Source: Geopseudomonas aromaticivorans
Lineage (GTDB): Bacteria; Pseudomonadota; Gammaproteobacteria; Pseudomonadales; Pseudomonadaceae
Reading direction: 5' to 3'
Assembly (NCBI RefSeq): GCF_019097855.1
Contig: NZ_JAHRGL010000040.1
Location: 124,001 to 188,000 of the forward strand
DNA length: 64,000 bases
Program-made: the position numbers and the translations under genes
Notes under the pieces: generated by a model
Told to the model about the DNA's origin: nothing
The model's database searches: none
What the model saw: only the letters and a program-made list of their open reading frames with translations
Shown here: positions 1 to 10,818 of the stretch, one piece after another
How positions within the stretch are numbered: position 1 is the stretch's first letter
Layout of the letters: each line of letters opens with the position of its first letter

Positions 1-1133
1 CGCCGGGCGAGGCGCGCACCGATATCGCCATCATGGCCGGGCTGTTCCACCGCCTGCGCGCGCTGTACGTCAAGGAGGGCGGCGCCTTCGCCGAGCCGAT
101 CCTCGGTCTCGACTGGCCCTACCTGCGCCCCGACGAACCGGGCGCCGACGAACTGGCCCGCGAGTTCAACGGCAAGGCGCTGGCCGACGTCAGCGACCCG
201 GCGACGGGCGCGGTGCTGGCCAAGGCCGGCGAGCAGCTGGCCGGCTTTGCCCAGCTGCGCGCCGACGGCTCCACCGCCAGCGGCTGCTGGATCTTCAGCG
301 GCAGCTGGACCCAGGCCGGCAACCAGATGGCGCGGCGCGACAACGCCGACCCCTACGGCATGGGCCAGACCCTTGGCTGGGCCTGGGCCTGGCCGGCCAA
401 CCGGCGCATCCTCTACAACCGCGCCTCGGCCGATCCCTCGGGCCGGCCGTGGGACCCGCTGAAGAAGCGCCTGGTATGGTGGAATGGCAAGAACTGGGGC
501 GGCACCGACGTGCCCGACTTCAAGGCCGACTCGGCGCCGGAAGACGGCATGAACCCGTTCATCATGAACCCCGAGGGGGTGGCGCGCTTCTTTGCTGTCG
601 ACAAGATGGCCGAAGGCCCGTTCCCCGAGCACTACGAGCCGTTCGAGACGCCGATCGGCAACAACCCGCTGCACCCGAAGGTGATCAGCAACCCGGCGGC
701 GCGGGTGTTCAAGAACGACCTGGAGGTGTTCGGCAAGGCGGAGGAGTTCCCCTACGCGGCGACCACCTACCGGCTGACCGAGCACTTCCACTACTGGACC
801 AAACACTGCCGGCTCGCCGCCATCACCCAGCCCGAGCAGTTCGTCGAGATCGGCGAGACGCTGGCCAAGGAGCTGGGCATCCGGGCCGGCGACCGCGTCA
901 AGGTCTCCTCCAACCGCGGCTACATCAAGGCGGTGGCGGTGGTGACCAAGCGCCTGCGGCCGCTGACGGTGGACGGCAAGACCGTGCACCACGTCGGCAT
1001 CCCGATCCACTGGGGCTTCACCGGGGTGGCGAAGAACGGCTTCATTACCAACACCCTGACCCCCTTCGTCGGCGACGGCAACACGCAGACGCCGGAGTTC
1101 AAGTCGTTCCTCGTGAACGTGGAGAAGGTGTGA
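1..1133 (+). CDS. fdnG: Formate dehydrogenase major subunit, C-terminal part
   Basis: This is the 3' part of the molybdenum/selenium catalytic subunit of a membrane-bound formate dehydrogenase (FdnG/FdoG family), which oxidises formate to CO2 on the periplasmic side. The frame is already open at base 3 ([19 protein letters not shown]), so the methionine codon at 33 is internal and the gene starts outside the window; the selenocysteine codon, normally near residue 196, is not visible. What remains, about 376 residues, contains the C-terminal molybdopterin-dinucleotide-binding barrel ([20 protein letters not shown], then [19 protein letters not shown]). The stop is one base before the start of fdnH, so the two are co-transcribed. 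Family assignment is secure; the choice between FdnG and FdoG naming is convention. Confidence 0.95.
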   Translation, partial: PGEARTDIAIMAGLFHRLRALYVKEGGAFAEPILGLDWPYLRPDEPGADELAREFNGKALADVSDPATGAVLAKAGEQLAGFAQLRADGSTASGCWIFSGSWTQAGNQMARRDNADPYGMGQTLGWAWAWPANRRILYNRASADPSGRPWDPLKKRLVWWNGKNWGGTDVPDFKADSAPEDGMNPFIMNPEGVARFFAVDKMAEGPFPEHYEPFETPIGNNPLHPKVISNPAARVFKNDLEVFGKAEEFPYAATTYRLTEHFHYWTKHCRLAAITQPEQFVEIGETLAKELGIRAGDRVKVSSNRGYIKAVAVVTKRLRPLTVDGKTVHHVGIPIHWGFTGVAKNGFITNTLTPFVGDGNTQTPEFKSFLVNVEKV

Positions 1134-1134
1134 C

Positions 1135-2061
1135 ATGGCCAGCCAAGACATCATCGCCCGTTCCGCCACCACCACGCCGATGCCGCAGGTACGCCAGGTC
1201 GGTGAGGTGGCCAAGCTGATCGATACCTCCAAGTGCATCGGCTGCAAGGCCTGCCAGGTCGCCTGCTCGGAGTGGAACGAGCTGCGCGACGAGGTCGGCC
1301 ACAACGCCGGCGTCTACGACAACCCCAACGACCTCAGCGCCGACTCCTGGACGCTGATGCGCTTCACCGAGTACGAGAACCCCACCAGCGGCAACCTGGA
1401 GTGGCTGATCCGCAAGGACGGCTGCATGCACTGCGCCGACCCCGGCTGCCTCAAGGCCTGTCCGAGCCCGGGGGCGATCGTCAAATACGCCAACGGCATC
1501 GTCGACTTCAACCAGGACAAGTGCATCGGCTGCGGCTACTGCGTGACCGGCTGTCCGTTCGATATCCCGCGCATCTCGCAGAAGGACCACAAGGCCTACA
1601 AGTGCACCCTGTGTTCTGACCGCGTGGCGGTGGGTCTTGAGCCGGCGTGCGTGAAGACCTGTCCGACCGGTGCCATCGTGTTCGGCAGCAAGGAGGACAT
1701 GCAGGAGCATGCGGCGGGGCGCATCGCCGACCTCAAGGAGCGCGGCTTCGACCAGGCCGGGCTGTACGACCCGGACGGCGTCGGCGGCACCCATGTGATG
1801 TACGTGCTGCACCACGCCGACCAGCCGTCGCTGTACGCCGGGTTGCCCGATGAGCCTGTGATCAGCCCGCTGGTCAGCCTGTGGAAAGGCATCGCCAAGC
1901 CGCTGGCACTGCTGGCCATGGGGGCCACCGTGCTGGCCGGCTTCTTCCACTACGTGCGGGTCGGTCCGAACCGGGTGGACGAGGAGCAGGACTCCGGCGA
2001 GCCGACGGTGCACCAGGTCGATCCGTCGGTGCACGTGGTCGATCCGCACAAGCAGCCCTGA
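1135..2061 (+). CDS. fdnH: Formate dehydrogenase iron-sulfur (beta) subunit
   Basis: The 308-residue electron-transfer subunit carries electrons from the catalytic subunit to the cytochrome b subunit. Four cysteine clusters for [4Fe-4S] centres are visible: C34/C37/C40/C44 ([11 protein letters not shown]), C97-C109 ([13 protein letters not shown]), C130-C140 ([11 protein letters not shown]) and C157-C176 (CTLC, then CVKTC). A single C-terminal membrane helix lies at about residues 255-275 ([18 protein letters not shown]) and anchors it, as in E. coli FdnH. The start follows the fdnG stop by one base. An 87-base gap containing a strong hairpin separates it from fdnI. Confidence 0.96.
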   Translation: MASQDIIARSATTTPMPQVRQVGEVAKLIDTSKCIGCKACQVACSEWNELRDEVGHNAGVYDNPNDLSADSWTLMRFTEYENPTSGNLEWLIRKDGCMHCADPGCLKACPSPGAIVKYANGIVDFNQDKCIGCGYCVTGCPFDIPRISQKDHKAYKCTLCSDRVAVGLEPACVKTCPTGAIVFGSKEDMQEHAAGRIADLKERGFDQAGLYDPDGVGGTHVMYVLHHADQPSLYAGLPDEPVISPLVSLWKGIAKPLALLAMGATVLAGFFHYVRVGPNRVDEEQDSGEPTVHQVDPSVHVVDPHKQP

Positions 2062-2071
2062 GCCGGCCATG

Positions 2072-2096
2072 CCCCGGTCCGTTGTGCGGGCCGGGG
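2072..2096 (+). other. GC-rich hairpin between fdnH and fdnI
   Basis: CCCCGGTCCG (2072-2081) pairs over its whole length, with one G-U, with CGGGCCGGGG (2087-2096) across a 5-base loop. No T-tract follows, so it is more likely an mRNA-stabilising or stoichiometry-setting element inside the fdnGHI operon than a terminator. Confidence 0.6.
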
Positions 2097-2148
2097 CGAC
2101 CGCGAATCCTTCCGAGGGAGAGGGGAAAGCCTCTTCCGGGAGTCGACG

Positions 2149-2772
2149 ATGAACAACGAGATCCAGCGCTACACCCCCTCGGAGCGGTCCAATCACTGGG
2201 CCGTGGCCATCCTCTTCATCCTCGCCGGGCTGTCCGGGCTGGCGCTGTTCCATCCGGCGCTGTTCTGGCTGTCCAGCCTGTTCGGCGGCGGCCCGTGGAC
2301 GCGCATCCTGCATCCCTTCCTCGGTCTGGCCATGTTCGCGCTGTTCCTGATCATGGCTATCCGTTTCGCAGGACATAACCGCCTCAACGCCAACGACCGC
2401 CAGTGGCTGGGCCAGATGGGCGACGTGCTCAACAACCGCGAGGAGCGGTTGCCTGAGGTCGGCCGCTACAACGCCGGGCAGAAGCTGCTGTTCTGGGTGC
2501 TGGTACTGTGCATGCTGGTGCTGCTGGCCAGCGGCGTCGTCATCTGGCGCCAGTACTTCGGCCATGTGTTCGGCATCGAGCTGATCCGCCTGGCCGCGCT
2601 GGCCCATGCCGTGGCGGCCTTCGTGCTGGTCACCAGCATCATCGTGCACATCTACGCCGCCATCTGGATCAAGGGCTCGGTGGGGGCGATGCTCTACGGC
2701 AAGGTCAGCCGCGCCTGGGCGCGCAAGCATCATCCCGGCTGGTACAAGGACGTGGAGCGCCAGCGCAAATAG
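2149..2772 (+). CDS. fdnI: Formate dehydrogenase cytochrome b subunit (gamma)
   Basis: This 207-residue integral membrane subunit binds two b haems and passes electrons to quinone. Four hydrophobic helices are visible (about residues 17-35, 53-75, 113-135 and 150-175). Candidate haem-ligand histidines are H16 (SNHWAV), H55 (ILHPFLG) and the pair in AHAVAAFVLVTSIIVHIYA, in the usual positions for FdnI/FdoI. The start codon lies 12 bases after a purine-rich stretch. It completes the fdnGHI set; a REP-like inverted pair begins nine bases after its stop codon. Confidence 0.96.
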   Translation: MNNEIQRYTPSERSNHWAVAILFILAGLSGLALFHPALFWLSSLFGGGPWTRILHPFLGLAMFALFLIMAIRFAGHNRLNANDRQWLGQMGDVLNNREERLPEVGRYNAGQKLLFWVLVLCMLVLLASGVVIWRQYFGHVFGIELIRLAALAHAVAAFVLVTSIIVHIYAAIWIKGSVGAMLYGKVSRAWARKHHPGWYKDVERQRK

Positions 2773-2780
2773 TCTGGTCG

Positions 2781-2853
2781 GTGCGCACGGCGCACCCTAC
2801 GGAGGACGCTGAGCGCCGCAGCCGGGTGTTCGTAGGGTGCGCCATGCGCACCA
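2781..2853. repeat. REP-like inverted pair, GTAGGGTGCGCC family
   Basis: Two copies of a ~21-base palindromic unit face each other: GTGCGCACGGCGCACCCTAC at 2781-2800 and its inverse, GTAGGGTGCGCCATGCGCAC, at 2832-2851, with about 30 bases between. They lie in the gap between fdnI and fdhE. The same unit recurs at 10761, 47983, 49283 and 54712. GTAG at the edge matches the tetranucleotide typical of REP elements moved by RAYT transposases. Confidence 0.8.
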
Positions 2854-2967
2854 TTGATTGTTTGGAAACGCCGCCCGGGATGCTCCGCGCCCATGCAGAG
2901 TCGAAAACAGCGTCTACCCTTTCCTTCAGGCCCCTAAAAATCACAACAAGCCCAGAAGGAGTCCTGC

Positions 2968-3891
2968 GTGTCAGGCACCATTCTCGAGCCCGGCCAGATC
3001 GCCGCCGCTGCCAGCAAGCCCGCGTTTCTCCAGTTGCCACCACGCAACCTGTTCGCCCTGCGCGCCGAGCGCCTGGCGCAGCTGGCCGAAGGCCATGCGC
3101 TGGGCGACTACCTCCGCTTGCTCGCCGCCGTATGCCGCGCCCAGCAGCAGGTGCTCAACGCCCCGCCCGCCATTCCTGCTCCCGATCCGCAGCGCTGCGC
3201 CCAGGCCATCGCCCACGGCCTGCCGCCGCTGGCCTGCGACAGCCTGGTACGCGAGAACGGCTGGCTGGCGCTGGTCGATGCCTGGCTGGCCGCCTTCGTG
3301 CCGCTCGAGCCGGCCAATCCACCGCTCGTCGCCGCCCTTGAGCAGCTGCGCCGTGCCGATGCCGGGCAGCGCAAGGCCTGGGGCGTGGCGCTGGTCAGCG
3401 GCCAGTACGCCAGCGTGCCGGCCGCCGTGGCGCCCTTCGTCGGCGCTGTCCTGCAACTGGCCTGGAGCCACTGGCTGCTGACGGCGGACCTCGCCGCCAT
3501 CGGCGAGGCCGAGGATCAGCAGACCTGCCCGGCCTGCGGCGCGCTGCCGATGGTCGGGGTGATCCACGGCCACGGCGCGCGCAACGGCCTGCGCTATCTG
3601 GTCTGCTCGCAGTGCGCCTGCGAATGGCACTACGTGCGCCTCAAGTGCAGCCACTGCAAGAGCACCAAGCGCCTCGACCACCTGCATCTCGAGCACTCGC
3701 CGCACGGCGTGCGCGCCGAAGCCTGTCCGGAGTGTAGGCACTACCTCAAGCAGCTCTACCTGGAACTGGAGCCGGCCGGGGAGGCGCTGTCCACCGACCT
3801 CGCCAGTCTCGATCTCGACCTGCTGCTCGACGCGCAGGGCTACCTGCGCCAGGCGCCCAACCTGCTGCTGGCGCCGGGAGGCGGCGAGTGA
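2968..3891 (+). CDS. fdhE: Formate dehydrogenase accessory protein FdhE
   Basis: FdhE (307 residues) is a cytoplasmic iron-binding protein needed to make the formate dehydrogenase catalytic subunit active before export. The C-terminal half has rubredoxin-like zinc-ribbon cysteine pairs: CPACG (about 189), CSQCACEW (about 212), CSHCKSTK (about 228) and CPECRHYL (about 253). I place the start at the GTG at 2968 because AGGAG lies seven bases upstream and [11 protein letters not shown] aligns with the family start. Its stop overlaps the selA start (GTGA). It stands 195 bases after fdnI, beyond a REP pair, so it may also have its own promoter. Confidence 0.93.
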   Translation: MSGTILEPGQIAAAASKPAFLQLPPRNLFALRAERLAQLAEGHALGDYLRLLAAVCRAQQQVLNAPPAIPAPDPQRCAQAIAHGLPPLACDSLVRENGWLALVDAWLAAFVPLEPANPPLVAALEQLRRADAGQRKAWGVALVSGQYASVPAAVAPFVGAVLQLAWSHWLLTADLAAIGEAEDQQTCPACGALPMVGVIHGHGARNGLRYLVCSQCACEWHYVRLKCSHCKSTKRLDHLHLEHSPHGVRAEACPECRHYLKQLYLELEPAGEALSTDLASLDLDLLLDAQGYLRQAPNLLLAPGGGE

Positions 3892-5290
3892 CCGCCCTGC
3901 GCCTGCCCTCGGTGGACCGCCTGCTGCGCAGCCCGGCCGTGGCGCCGCTGCAGCTGCGCTACGGCCGCCAGGCGCTGCTCGGCACCCTGCGCGACCTGCT
4001 CGACGAGCTGCGCGAGCCGGCCCGCCACGGCCAGCTGGCGGCGGTGGAGCTGAGCGAGGCGGTGCTCGCCGGGCGCGTCGGCGAACGCCTGGCCGCCCAA
4101 CACCAGAGCCGCGTGCGCCGGGTGTTCAACCTCACCGGCACCGTGCTGCACACCAACCTCGGCCGCGCCCTGCTGCCGGAGGCCGCCATCGACGCGGTGG
4201 TGCAGGCCGCGCGCCATCCGCTCAACCTCGAGTACGACCTGGCCAGCGGCCAGCGCGGCGACCGCGACGACCTGATCGGTGAACTGATCCGCGAGCTGAC
4301 CGGCGCCGAGGCGGTCACCGTGGTCAACAACAACGCCGCTGCCGTGCTGCTGGCGCTGGCCAGCCTGGGCGCGCGCAAGGAAGGCATCATCTCGCGCGGC
4401 GAACTGATCGAGATCGGCGGCGCCTTCCGCATCCCCGACATCATGGCCCGCGCCGGGGTGAAACTGGTCGAGGTCGGCACCACCAACCGCACCCACGCCA
4501 AGGACTACGAGGCGGCCATCGGCCCGCGCACTGGCCTGCTGATGCGCGTGCACACCAGCAACTACAGCGTGCAGGGCTTCACCGCCAGCGTGGCGACCGA
4601 GCAACTGGCGACCATCGCCCATGGCCACGGCCTGCCGCTGCTGGAGGATCTGGGCAGCGGCACCCTGATCGACCTGACCCGCTGGGGCCTGCCCGCCGAA
4701 CCGACCGTGCAGCAGGCGCTGGCCGCCGGCGCCGACATCGTCACCTTCAGCGGCGACAAGCTGCTCGGCGGCCCGCAGGCGGGGATCATCGTCGGTCGCC
4801 AGGAGCTGATCGCCCGGATCAAGAAACACCCGCTCAAGCGCGCCCTGCGCGTCGACAAGCTGACCCTCGCCGCACTGGAGGCGGTGCTCGGTCTGTACCG
4901 CGACCCGGAGCGCCTCGCCGAGCGCCTGCCGACCCTGCGCCTGCTCAGTCGGCCGCAGCAAGAAATCCGCGCCCAGGCCGAGCGCCTGGCCCCTCAGGTA
5001 CAGGCCGCACTGGGGCCGAGCTGGCAGGTTTCCACCGAGCAAGCGCTGGGCATGATCGGCAGCGGTGCCCAGCCGGTGGCGCGCCTGCCCAGCGCCGCGC
5101 TGTGCCTGCGTCCGCGGCAACCCAAGCGCCTGTGCGGCCGCGCCCTGCGCCAGCTGGAAGAGGCGCTGCGCGGCCTGCCGCTACCGGTGCTCGGCCGCCT
5201 CGACGACGATGCCCTGTGGCTCGACCTGCGCCAGCTCGACGACGAGCCGGCGTTCCTCGCCCAGCTGTCCGAACTGGCCGGAGTGGCGTC

Positions 5291-5294
<4 letters not shown>
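3888..5294 (+). CDS. selA: L-seryl-tRNA(Sec) selenium transferase
   Basis: SelA (468 residues) is a PLP enzyme that converts seryl-tRNA(Sec) to selenocysteinyl-tRNA(Sec) with selenophosphate. The PLP lysine is K291 in [14 protein letters not shown], and the N-terminal tRNA-binding region includes [20 protein letters not shown]. Length agrees with the family (E. coli 463). The GTG start at 3888 overlaps the fdhE stop by four bases and the selA stop overlaps the selB start in the same way, which points to translational coupling through fdhE-selA-selB. Confidence 0.97.
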
Positions 5295-7213
<1,919 letters not shown>

Positions 7214-7254
7214 GTTCAGGCGGTGTGCCGGCTGGCACGCCGCCCGCGAGACAC

Positions 7255-7350
7255 GGAAGGCAACCGCGCCCGGTGGCGCGGCCGGGCTTCAAACCCGGTG
7301 GGGGACGGCAGCCGTTCCCGGGTGAGTTCGACTCTCACTGCCTTCCGCCA
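7255..7350 (+). tRNA. selC: tRNA-Sec (anticodon TCA)
   Basis: The 96-base gene including CCA folds as a selenocysteine tRNA. The acceptor arm GGAAGGCA pairs with TGCCTTCC followed by GCCA. The anticodon stem CCGGG/CCCGG (7282-7298) encloses the loop CTTCAAA with anticodon TCA at 7289-7291. A long extra arm (about 7303-7325) and a T-arm with GTTCGACTC follow. The acceptor is eight base pairs, as expected for bacterial tRNA(Sec). It lies 41 bases after selB on the same strand, so it could be processed from the selAB transcript. Confidence 0.97.
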
Positions 7351-7396
7351 ATTTCACTGCAGTCGGGTGGACCATGGCTGCCGGGCTTGCTCGCAA

Positions 7397-7430
7397 GGTG
7401 GAAAATCGCTGCGCGGGTTTTCCACCCTAC
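7397..7430. repeat. REP-like palindrome, GAAAATCGCTGCGCG family
   Basis: GGTGGAAAATCGCTGCGC (from 7397) and GGTTTTCCACCCTAC (to 7430) form a palindrome whose outer edge is again CCCTAC. Relatives of this core are at 26045, 30377, 42907 and 60498. It occupies most of the gap between selC and the convergent GcvH-like gene; nothing else is evident there. Confidence 0.75.
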
Positions 7431-7485
7431 GGGACTTTCCGAGGCGCAGCCTTGCCCGCCCTGCATCCCGCTGCGAGGGGGCGGC

Positions 7486-7962
7486 TCACTTCCACCGCAG
7501 TGCCTGCACCCCCGCCGCCTCGGGGTCGAAGTTGTCCAGGCGCATCTGTTCGGCGAAGGCCGCCAGCGCCGCTTCCCCGCCGACCAGGCCGGCGCGCGCC
7601 GCCGGCCAGTCGTCGGGGCGGATGCGTACCAGCCAGCCCTCGCCGTAGCAGTCGCGGTTGATCAACGCCGGCTGTTCCTGCAGCCGTGGATTGCTCTCGA
7701 CCAGCTCGCCGGCCAGCGGGCAGCGCGCCGAGGAGGCCGCCTTGGCGAACTCGACCACGCCGAAGCTGCGGCCGGCGTCGATGTGCAGTCCGGCGCGCTT
7801 GGCGGTGAAGGCGAAGATCTCGCCGTACAGCGCGCAGCCATAGGCACACAGGCCGAGGGTGATGCTGCCGTCAGGCTCCTCGCGCAGCCACAGGTTGTGC
7901 GCCGGGGCATACAGCAGTTCGGTGGGGAAGGGCAGGCCGTGCAGGTTGAGGACTTCACTCAT
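7486..7962 (-). CDS. GcvH-like lipoyl carrier protein
   Basis: The 158-residue protein has a lipoyl-domain core (YGEIFAFTAKRAGLHIDAGR, then FGVVEFAKAASSARCPLAGE). K74 sits where GcvH proteins carry lipoate (normally VESVKAASDIYAPVSGE). It is longer and more divergent than true glycine-cleavage H protein, and no gcvT or gcvP is nearby. Its neighbour 21 bases upstream encodes a DsrE-like protein. GcvH-like lipoate-binding proteins beside DsrE/TusA genes are known from the sHdr sulfur-oxidation system, but no hdr genes are visible here. Lipoyl carrier is well supported; the pathway is not known. Confidence 0.75.
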   Translation of the reverse strand: MSEVLNLHGLPFPTELLYAPAHNLWLREEPDGSITLGLCAYGCALYGEIFAFTAKRAGLHIDAGRSFGVVEFAKAASSARCPLAGELVESNPRLQEQPALINRDCYGEGWLVRIRPDDWPAARAGLVGGEAALAAFAEQMRLDNFDPEAAGVQALRWK

Positions 7963-7983
7963 GGGCTTTCCTTGCGCAGCGGA

Positions 7984-8346
7984 TCAGAGGGTCAGTACCC
8001 GCTCGTATTCGAGGATCATCTGCGCCAGCTCGCCGCCGCTGGCCGGTTCGTCGACCTCCGCGATCAGCCGGTAGTCGTGCAGCGGCACGCCGGGCGCGCG
8101 GCACAGCAGCAGGCGCGCGCCGGCGCTCTTCGCCTGGCGGATGAAGTGGCGTACGGGCTCGCCGCCGTCGATGGCGCACAGGGTGTCGGCGATCTCTTCG
8201 CGCGCCAGCTGTACACCCTCGCCGGTGAGGAACAGGGTCACCTCGGCGTCCATGCACGCCAGCAGGGTGGCGATGTGGAAGGGCGCGGCGCAGCGCTGTG
8301 GCGTGCTCGGCCCGCTGGCGACCAGGATCAGGATGCGCTGGCCCAT
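7984..8346 (-). CDS. DsrE/DsrF-like small protein
   Basis: This 120-residue protein matches the DsrE/F fold: a beta-strand start (MGQRILILVASGP), then AAPFHIATLLACMDAEVTLFLTGEGVQLA, and a central block in which C86 follows a hydrophobic strand (ARLLLCRAPG). DsrE-family proteins often act as sulfur-transfer partners, though many have no known role. It is the first gene of a two-gene minus-strand unit with the GcvH-like carrier, and its start lies nine bases from the stop of the DUF4136 gene upstream, so it may belong to a longer operon. Confidence 0.75.
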   Translation of the reverse strand: MGQRILILVASGPSTPQRCAAPFHIATLLACMDAEVTLFLTGEGVQLAREEIADTLCAIDGGEPVRHFIRQAKSAGARLLLCRAPGVPLHDYRLIAEVDEPASGGELAQMILEYERVLTL

Positions 8347-8355
8347 GCCGGCTCC

Positions 8356-8913
8356 TCAGTGCCCGCGTTGCGGCGGGTAGCGGGCGAGAATCTTCGCCAC
8401 GGTTTTATTGATCGCGATGGCCCGCTCCTGTGGCGAGCCTGGGTTGCGGCGCAGCATCTGCGCCGCGCTGCCGCGCCAGATCAGGCGGCCGTCGTGGTCG
8501 AGGAAGTCCAGCTGCAGGGTGCCGACCTGGTAGTCGAGGGTGCGGACCTCGGTGTAGCCGGGATAACCCCACATGCCGCCCCAGTAACCGCCGCCGTAGT
8601 AGGTGCTGACCTGCTGCTGGCGGTTGTCGACGATCAGGAAGGCCTGCACCCGGATGTCGGCCGGCGTGCCCGGCGCAGCCTGGCGCAGGCCGTGTTGCTC
8701 CAGTTGCTGGGCGATCGCCTCGCGCAACCGCTGTTCGGTCAGGTCGCTGCGCACGCGCGGATCGTCCGGGCGGTACTGCACGGCCGGCTCCTGCCAGGCC
8801 CAGCTCTGCAAGGCGGCGAAGTCGCGGTGGGGATCGTAGTCGCTGTCCACCTGGATGCTCTGGCAGGCAGCCAGGCCGAGCAGGATGGCAAGGAGGCAGA
8901 GACGGCGGAGCAT
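8356..8913 (-). CDS. DUF4136 lipoprotein (first copy)
   Basis: The 185-residue protein starts with a lipoprotein signal, MLRRLCLLAILLGLAACQS, with the modified cysteine at C17. The mature part fits DUF4136: DYDPHRDFAALQSWAW near the N-terminus, a Gly/Tyr-rich middle segment (YYGGGYWGGMWGYPGY) and LQLDFLDHDGRLIWRGSA. I use the ATG at 8913 because it gives the lipobox; the open frame extends further upstream without support. It lies in tandem with a second DUF4136 gene 73 bases upstream. Role unknown; likely anchored in the outer membrane. Confidence 0.85.
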   Translation of the reverse strand: MLRRLCLLAILLGLAACQSIQVDSDYDPHRDFAALQSWAWQEPAVQYRPDDPRVRSDLTEQRLREAIAQQLEQHGLRQAAPGTPADIRVQAFLIVDNRQQQVSTYYGGGYWGGMWGYPGYTEVRTLDYQVGTLQLDFLDHDGRLIWRGSAAQMLRRNPGSPQERAIAINKTVAKILARYPPQRGH

Positions 8914-8986
8914 GGTGGACTCCCGGGAGCAGATGGCGCCGGGATTGGCGTCGTATCGATGAGAGTGGGCGTGCCGGGGGCTGCGG

Positions 8987-9562
8987 TCAAGGCGGCGGGA
9001 AACCGTCCAGCGCCTGGCGTACCGCGCGGCGCAGGCTGTCGTCCCGGGCACGGCCGCTTTCGGCCTCGCCGCTGCCGCTCCACACACGCTCGCCGCTGTG
9101 GGCATCGAACAGCTCCACCTGCACCTCCTCGACCCGGTAGGTGATGGTGCGCACCAGCGGGTAGCCGCTGCCGCCCCAGTAGCCGTAGTGATGGCGGTAG
9201 TAGCCGTAGCCGGCACCGAAGTAGGGATCGTCGTAGACCTGCTGCTGGCGGGTGACGCTGCGCTGCTGCGCGTGCACGCGCAGGGTGGCCGGGCTCTGCG
9301 CGGTGGCCGGGCGCAGGCCGCGCTGGTCGAGTTCGGCAGCGACGATGCCGGCCAGCGGCTCGTCGACCGCCGCCGCCCATTGCCAGTTGCGGTACTGGCC
9401 GAAGTCGCGCGGCGTGGCCGGATAGCTGCCCGGGTCGACCGGCAGCGCCGCCGCTTCCCGCGGCGGCGGCGGGTAGGGCAGGTGGCTGGCGGTGTAGGGA
9501 TTGCTGCTCTGGCAACCGGAGAGGAGGACGAGCAGCAACAGGGTGGGTGTGCGGACAGCCAT
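8987..9562 (-). CDS. DUF4136 lipoprotein (second copy)
   Basis: A 191-residue paralogue of the downstream neighbour. The signal is MAVRTPTLLLLVLLSGCQSS with the lipid cysteine at C17. The same layout follows: DFGQYRNWQWAAA, a Tyr/Gly/His-rich segment (FGAGYGYYRHHYGYWGG) and VQVELFDAHSGERVWSGSGE. The start is the ATG at 9562; a much longer open frame continues upstream but overlaps cmoM in another phase and is not coding. The two copies probably arose by tandem duplication. Function unknown. Confidence 0.85.
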   Translation of the reverse strand: MAVRTPTLLLLVLLSGCQSSNPYTASHLPYPPPPREAAALPVDPGSYPATPRDFGQYRNWQWAAAVDEPLAGIVAAELDQRGLRPATAQSPATLRVHAQQRSVTRQQQVYDDPYFGAGYGYYRHHYGYWGGSGYPLVRTITYRVEEVQVELFDAHSGERVWSGSGEAESGRARDDSLRRAVRQALDGFPPP

Positions 9563-9633
9563 GGCGGCAGCTCCGGATAGCGGGTGGGGCTGCGAATAGC
9601 TTGCGACTGCGTGGGCCCGCTGACAATCACCGC

Positions 9634-10401
9634 TCAGGGCTGTGGCCGGCACAGCCAGTGCAGGTAGCGGCCGAGCCCGGCGAAGGCCGGATGGCGGCGG
9701 TGCGCCAGCTCCATCTCCAGCAGGTCGGTCAGTTCGGCGCGGGCCTGGAACTCGGCCGGCATGTAGTCGTGGAACACCCGCACGCCGCTCTGCTGTTCGA
9801 CGCGGAACCAGTCGTCCAGTTGCCCGGCCAGCTCGCGCGGGTCGAGCGGGCGCTGCGGGGTCAGGCTCTGGCCCTCGCCGGCGAAGCGCTCCTTGCGCAG
9901 CTTGCGGAAATGCCCCTTGAGCAGGTTGCGGTAGATCAGCGCGTCGCGGTTGTAGAAGGCCAGCGACAGCCAGCCGTCCGCTGCGGTGAGCTGGTGCAGC
10001 ACCGGCAGGATCGCCGGCGGCTCGGCCAGCCACTCCAGCACGGCGTGGCAGAGCACCAGGTCGAACGGCTGCTCGAACTGGCCGAGCAGTTCCTGCCACG
10101 GCGCCTGGAGGAAGGTGGCCTGGCAGCCGGCCTCGGCGAAGCGCGCACGGGCGCCGTCGAGCATCGGCGCGGCCGGTTCGGCGAGGGTCACGGCGTGGCC
10201 GTGGCCGGCCAGCCACAGGCTCATGTGACCGAGGCCGGCACCGACGTCGAGCACCCGCAGCGGGCGCTCGGGCAGCACTTCCTTGAGGTCGGCCTGCAGC
10301 ACGGCGAGGCGGATGGCGCCCTTGGCGCCGCCGTAGATCTTCTCGGCGAAGCGGGTGGCCAGTGCGTCGAAATGGCGGTCGTTTGGCTGGTGTTCGCTCA
10401 T
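9634..10401 (-). CDS. cmoM: tRNA carboxymethoxyuridine methyltransferase CmoM
   Basis: This 255-residue SAM-dependent methyltransferase matches CmoM (formerly SmtA), which methylates 5-carboxymethoxyuridine at the tRNA wobble position. The SAM motif LRVLDVGAGLGHMSLWLA is near residue 50, followed by LVLCHAVLEWLAEP. The N-terminus DRHFDALATRFAEKIYGGAK is typical. Its ATG overlaps the stop of the upstream MazG-like gene (ATGA), so the two are translated together. Confidence 0.9.
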   Translation of the reverse strand: MSEHQPNDRHFDALATRFAEKIYGGAKGAIRLAVLQADLKEVLPERPLRVLDVGAGLGHMSLWLAGHGHAVTLAEPAAPMLDGARARFAEAGCQATFLQAPWQELLGQFEQPFDLVLCHAVLEWLAEPPAILPVLHQLTAADGWLSLAFYNRDALIYRNLLKGHFRKLRKERFAGEGQSLTPQRPLDPRELAGQLDDWFRVEQQSGVRVFHDYMPAEFQARAELTDLLEMELAHRRHPAFAGLGRYLHWLCRPQP

Positions 10402-10703
10402 TGCTTGTAGCGCCTTTCGGTGTCGGCCAGCTTGGCGCGCACCACGGCGTCCAGGTCCAGGCCCAGTTCGCTGCACAGCAGCAGAAGGTAGAGCACTACG
10501 TCGCCGATCTCCTGGCCGGCGTGCTCCAGCTGCGCCGGCGCCAGGGTGCGCGCCTGGTCTTCGTTCAGCCACTGGAAGATTTCCACCAGCTCGGCCATCT
10601 CCACGCTGGCGGCCATGGCCAGGTTCTTCGGGCTGTGAAAGCGCTTCCAGTCGTTGTGGTCGCGGATGGCGTGCAGGCGGCGGGTCAGTTCGTCGATGTT
10701 CAT
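10398..10703 (-). CDS. MazG-like nucleotide pyrophosphohydrolase
   Basis: A 101-residue all-alpha NTP pyrophosphatase of the MazG-like/dCTPase (RS21-C6) type. The metal-binding pattern is visible: AASVEMAELVEIFQW with the ExxE pair at about 34-38, then GQEIGDVVLYLLLLCSELGLD with ExxxD. Such enzymes remove non-canonical or excess nucleoside triphosphates. It is the first gene of a two-gene unit with cmoM. About 115 bases separate it from the aauR stop, filled partly by a degenerate REP pair. Confidence 0.88.
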   Translation of the reverse strand: MNIDELTRRLHAIRDHNDWKRFHSPKNLAMAASVEMAELVEIFQWLNEDQARTLAPAQLEHAGQEIGDVVLYLLLLCSELGLDLDAVVRAKLADTERRYKQ

Positions 10704-10760
10704 GGCGGCTCCTCGAGGGCGCATAGCTTCGGCGCTCGCCGCGCCGGCCGCAAGCGCGGG

Positions 10761-10818
10761 CAGGGTGCGCGGTGCGCACCTTGGTCCCGGCACAAGTCCG
10801 CGGTGCGCACGGCGCAGC

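Noticed and set aside
33-1133. Methionine codon at 33 as the start of a complete gene
   Set aside because: The frame is open to the window edge and the residues before it ([10 protein letters not shown]) continue the FdnG family sequence.
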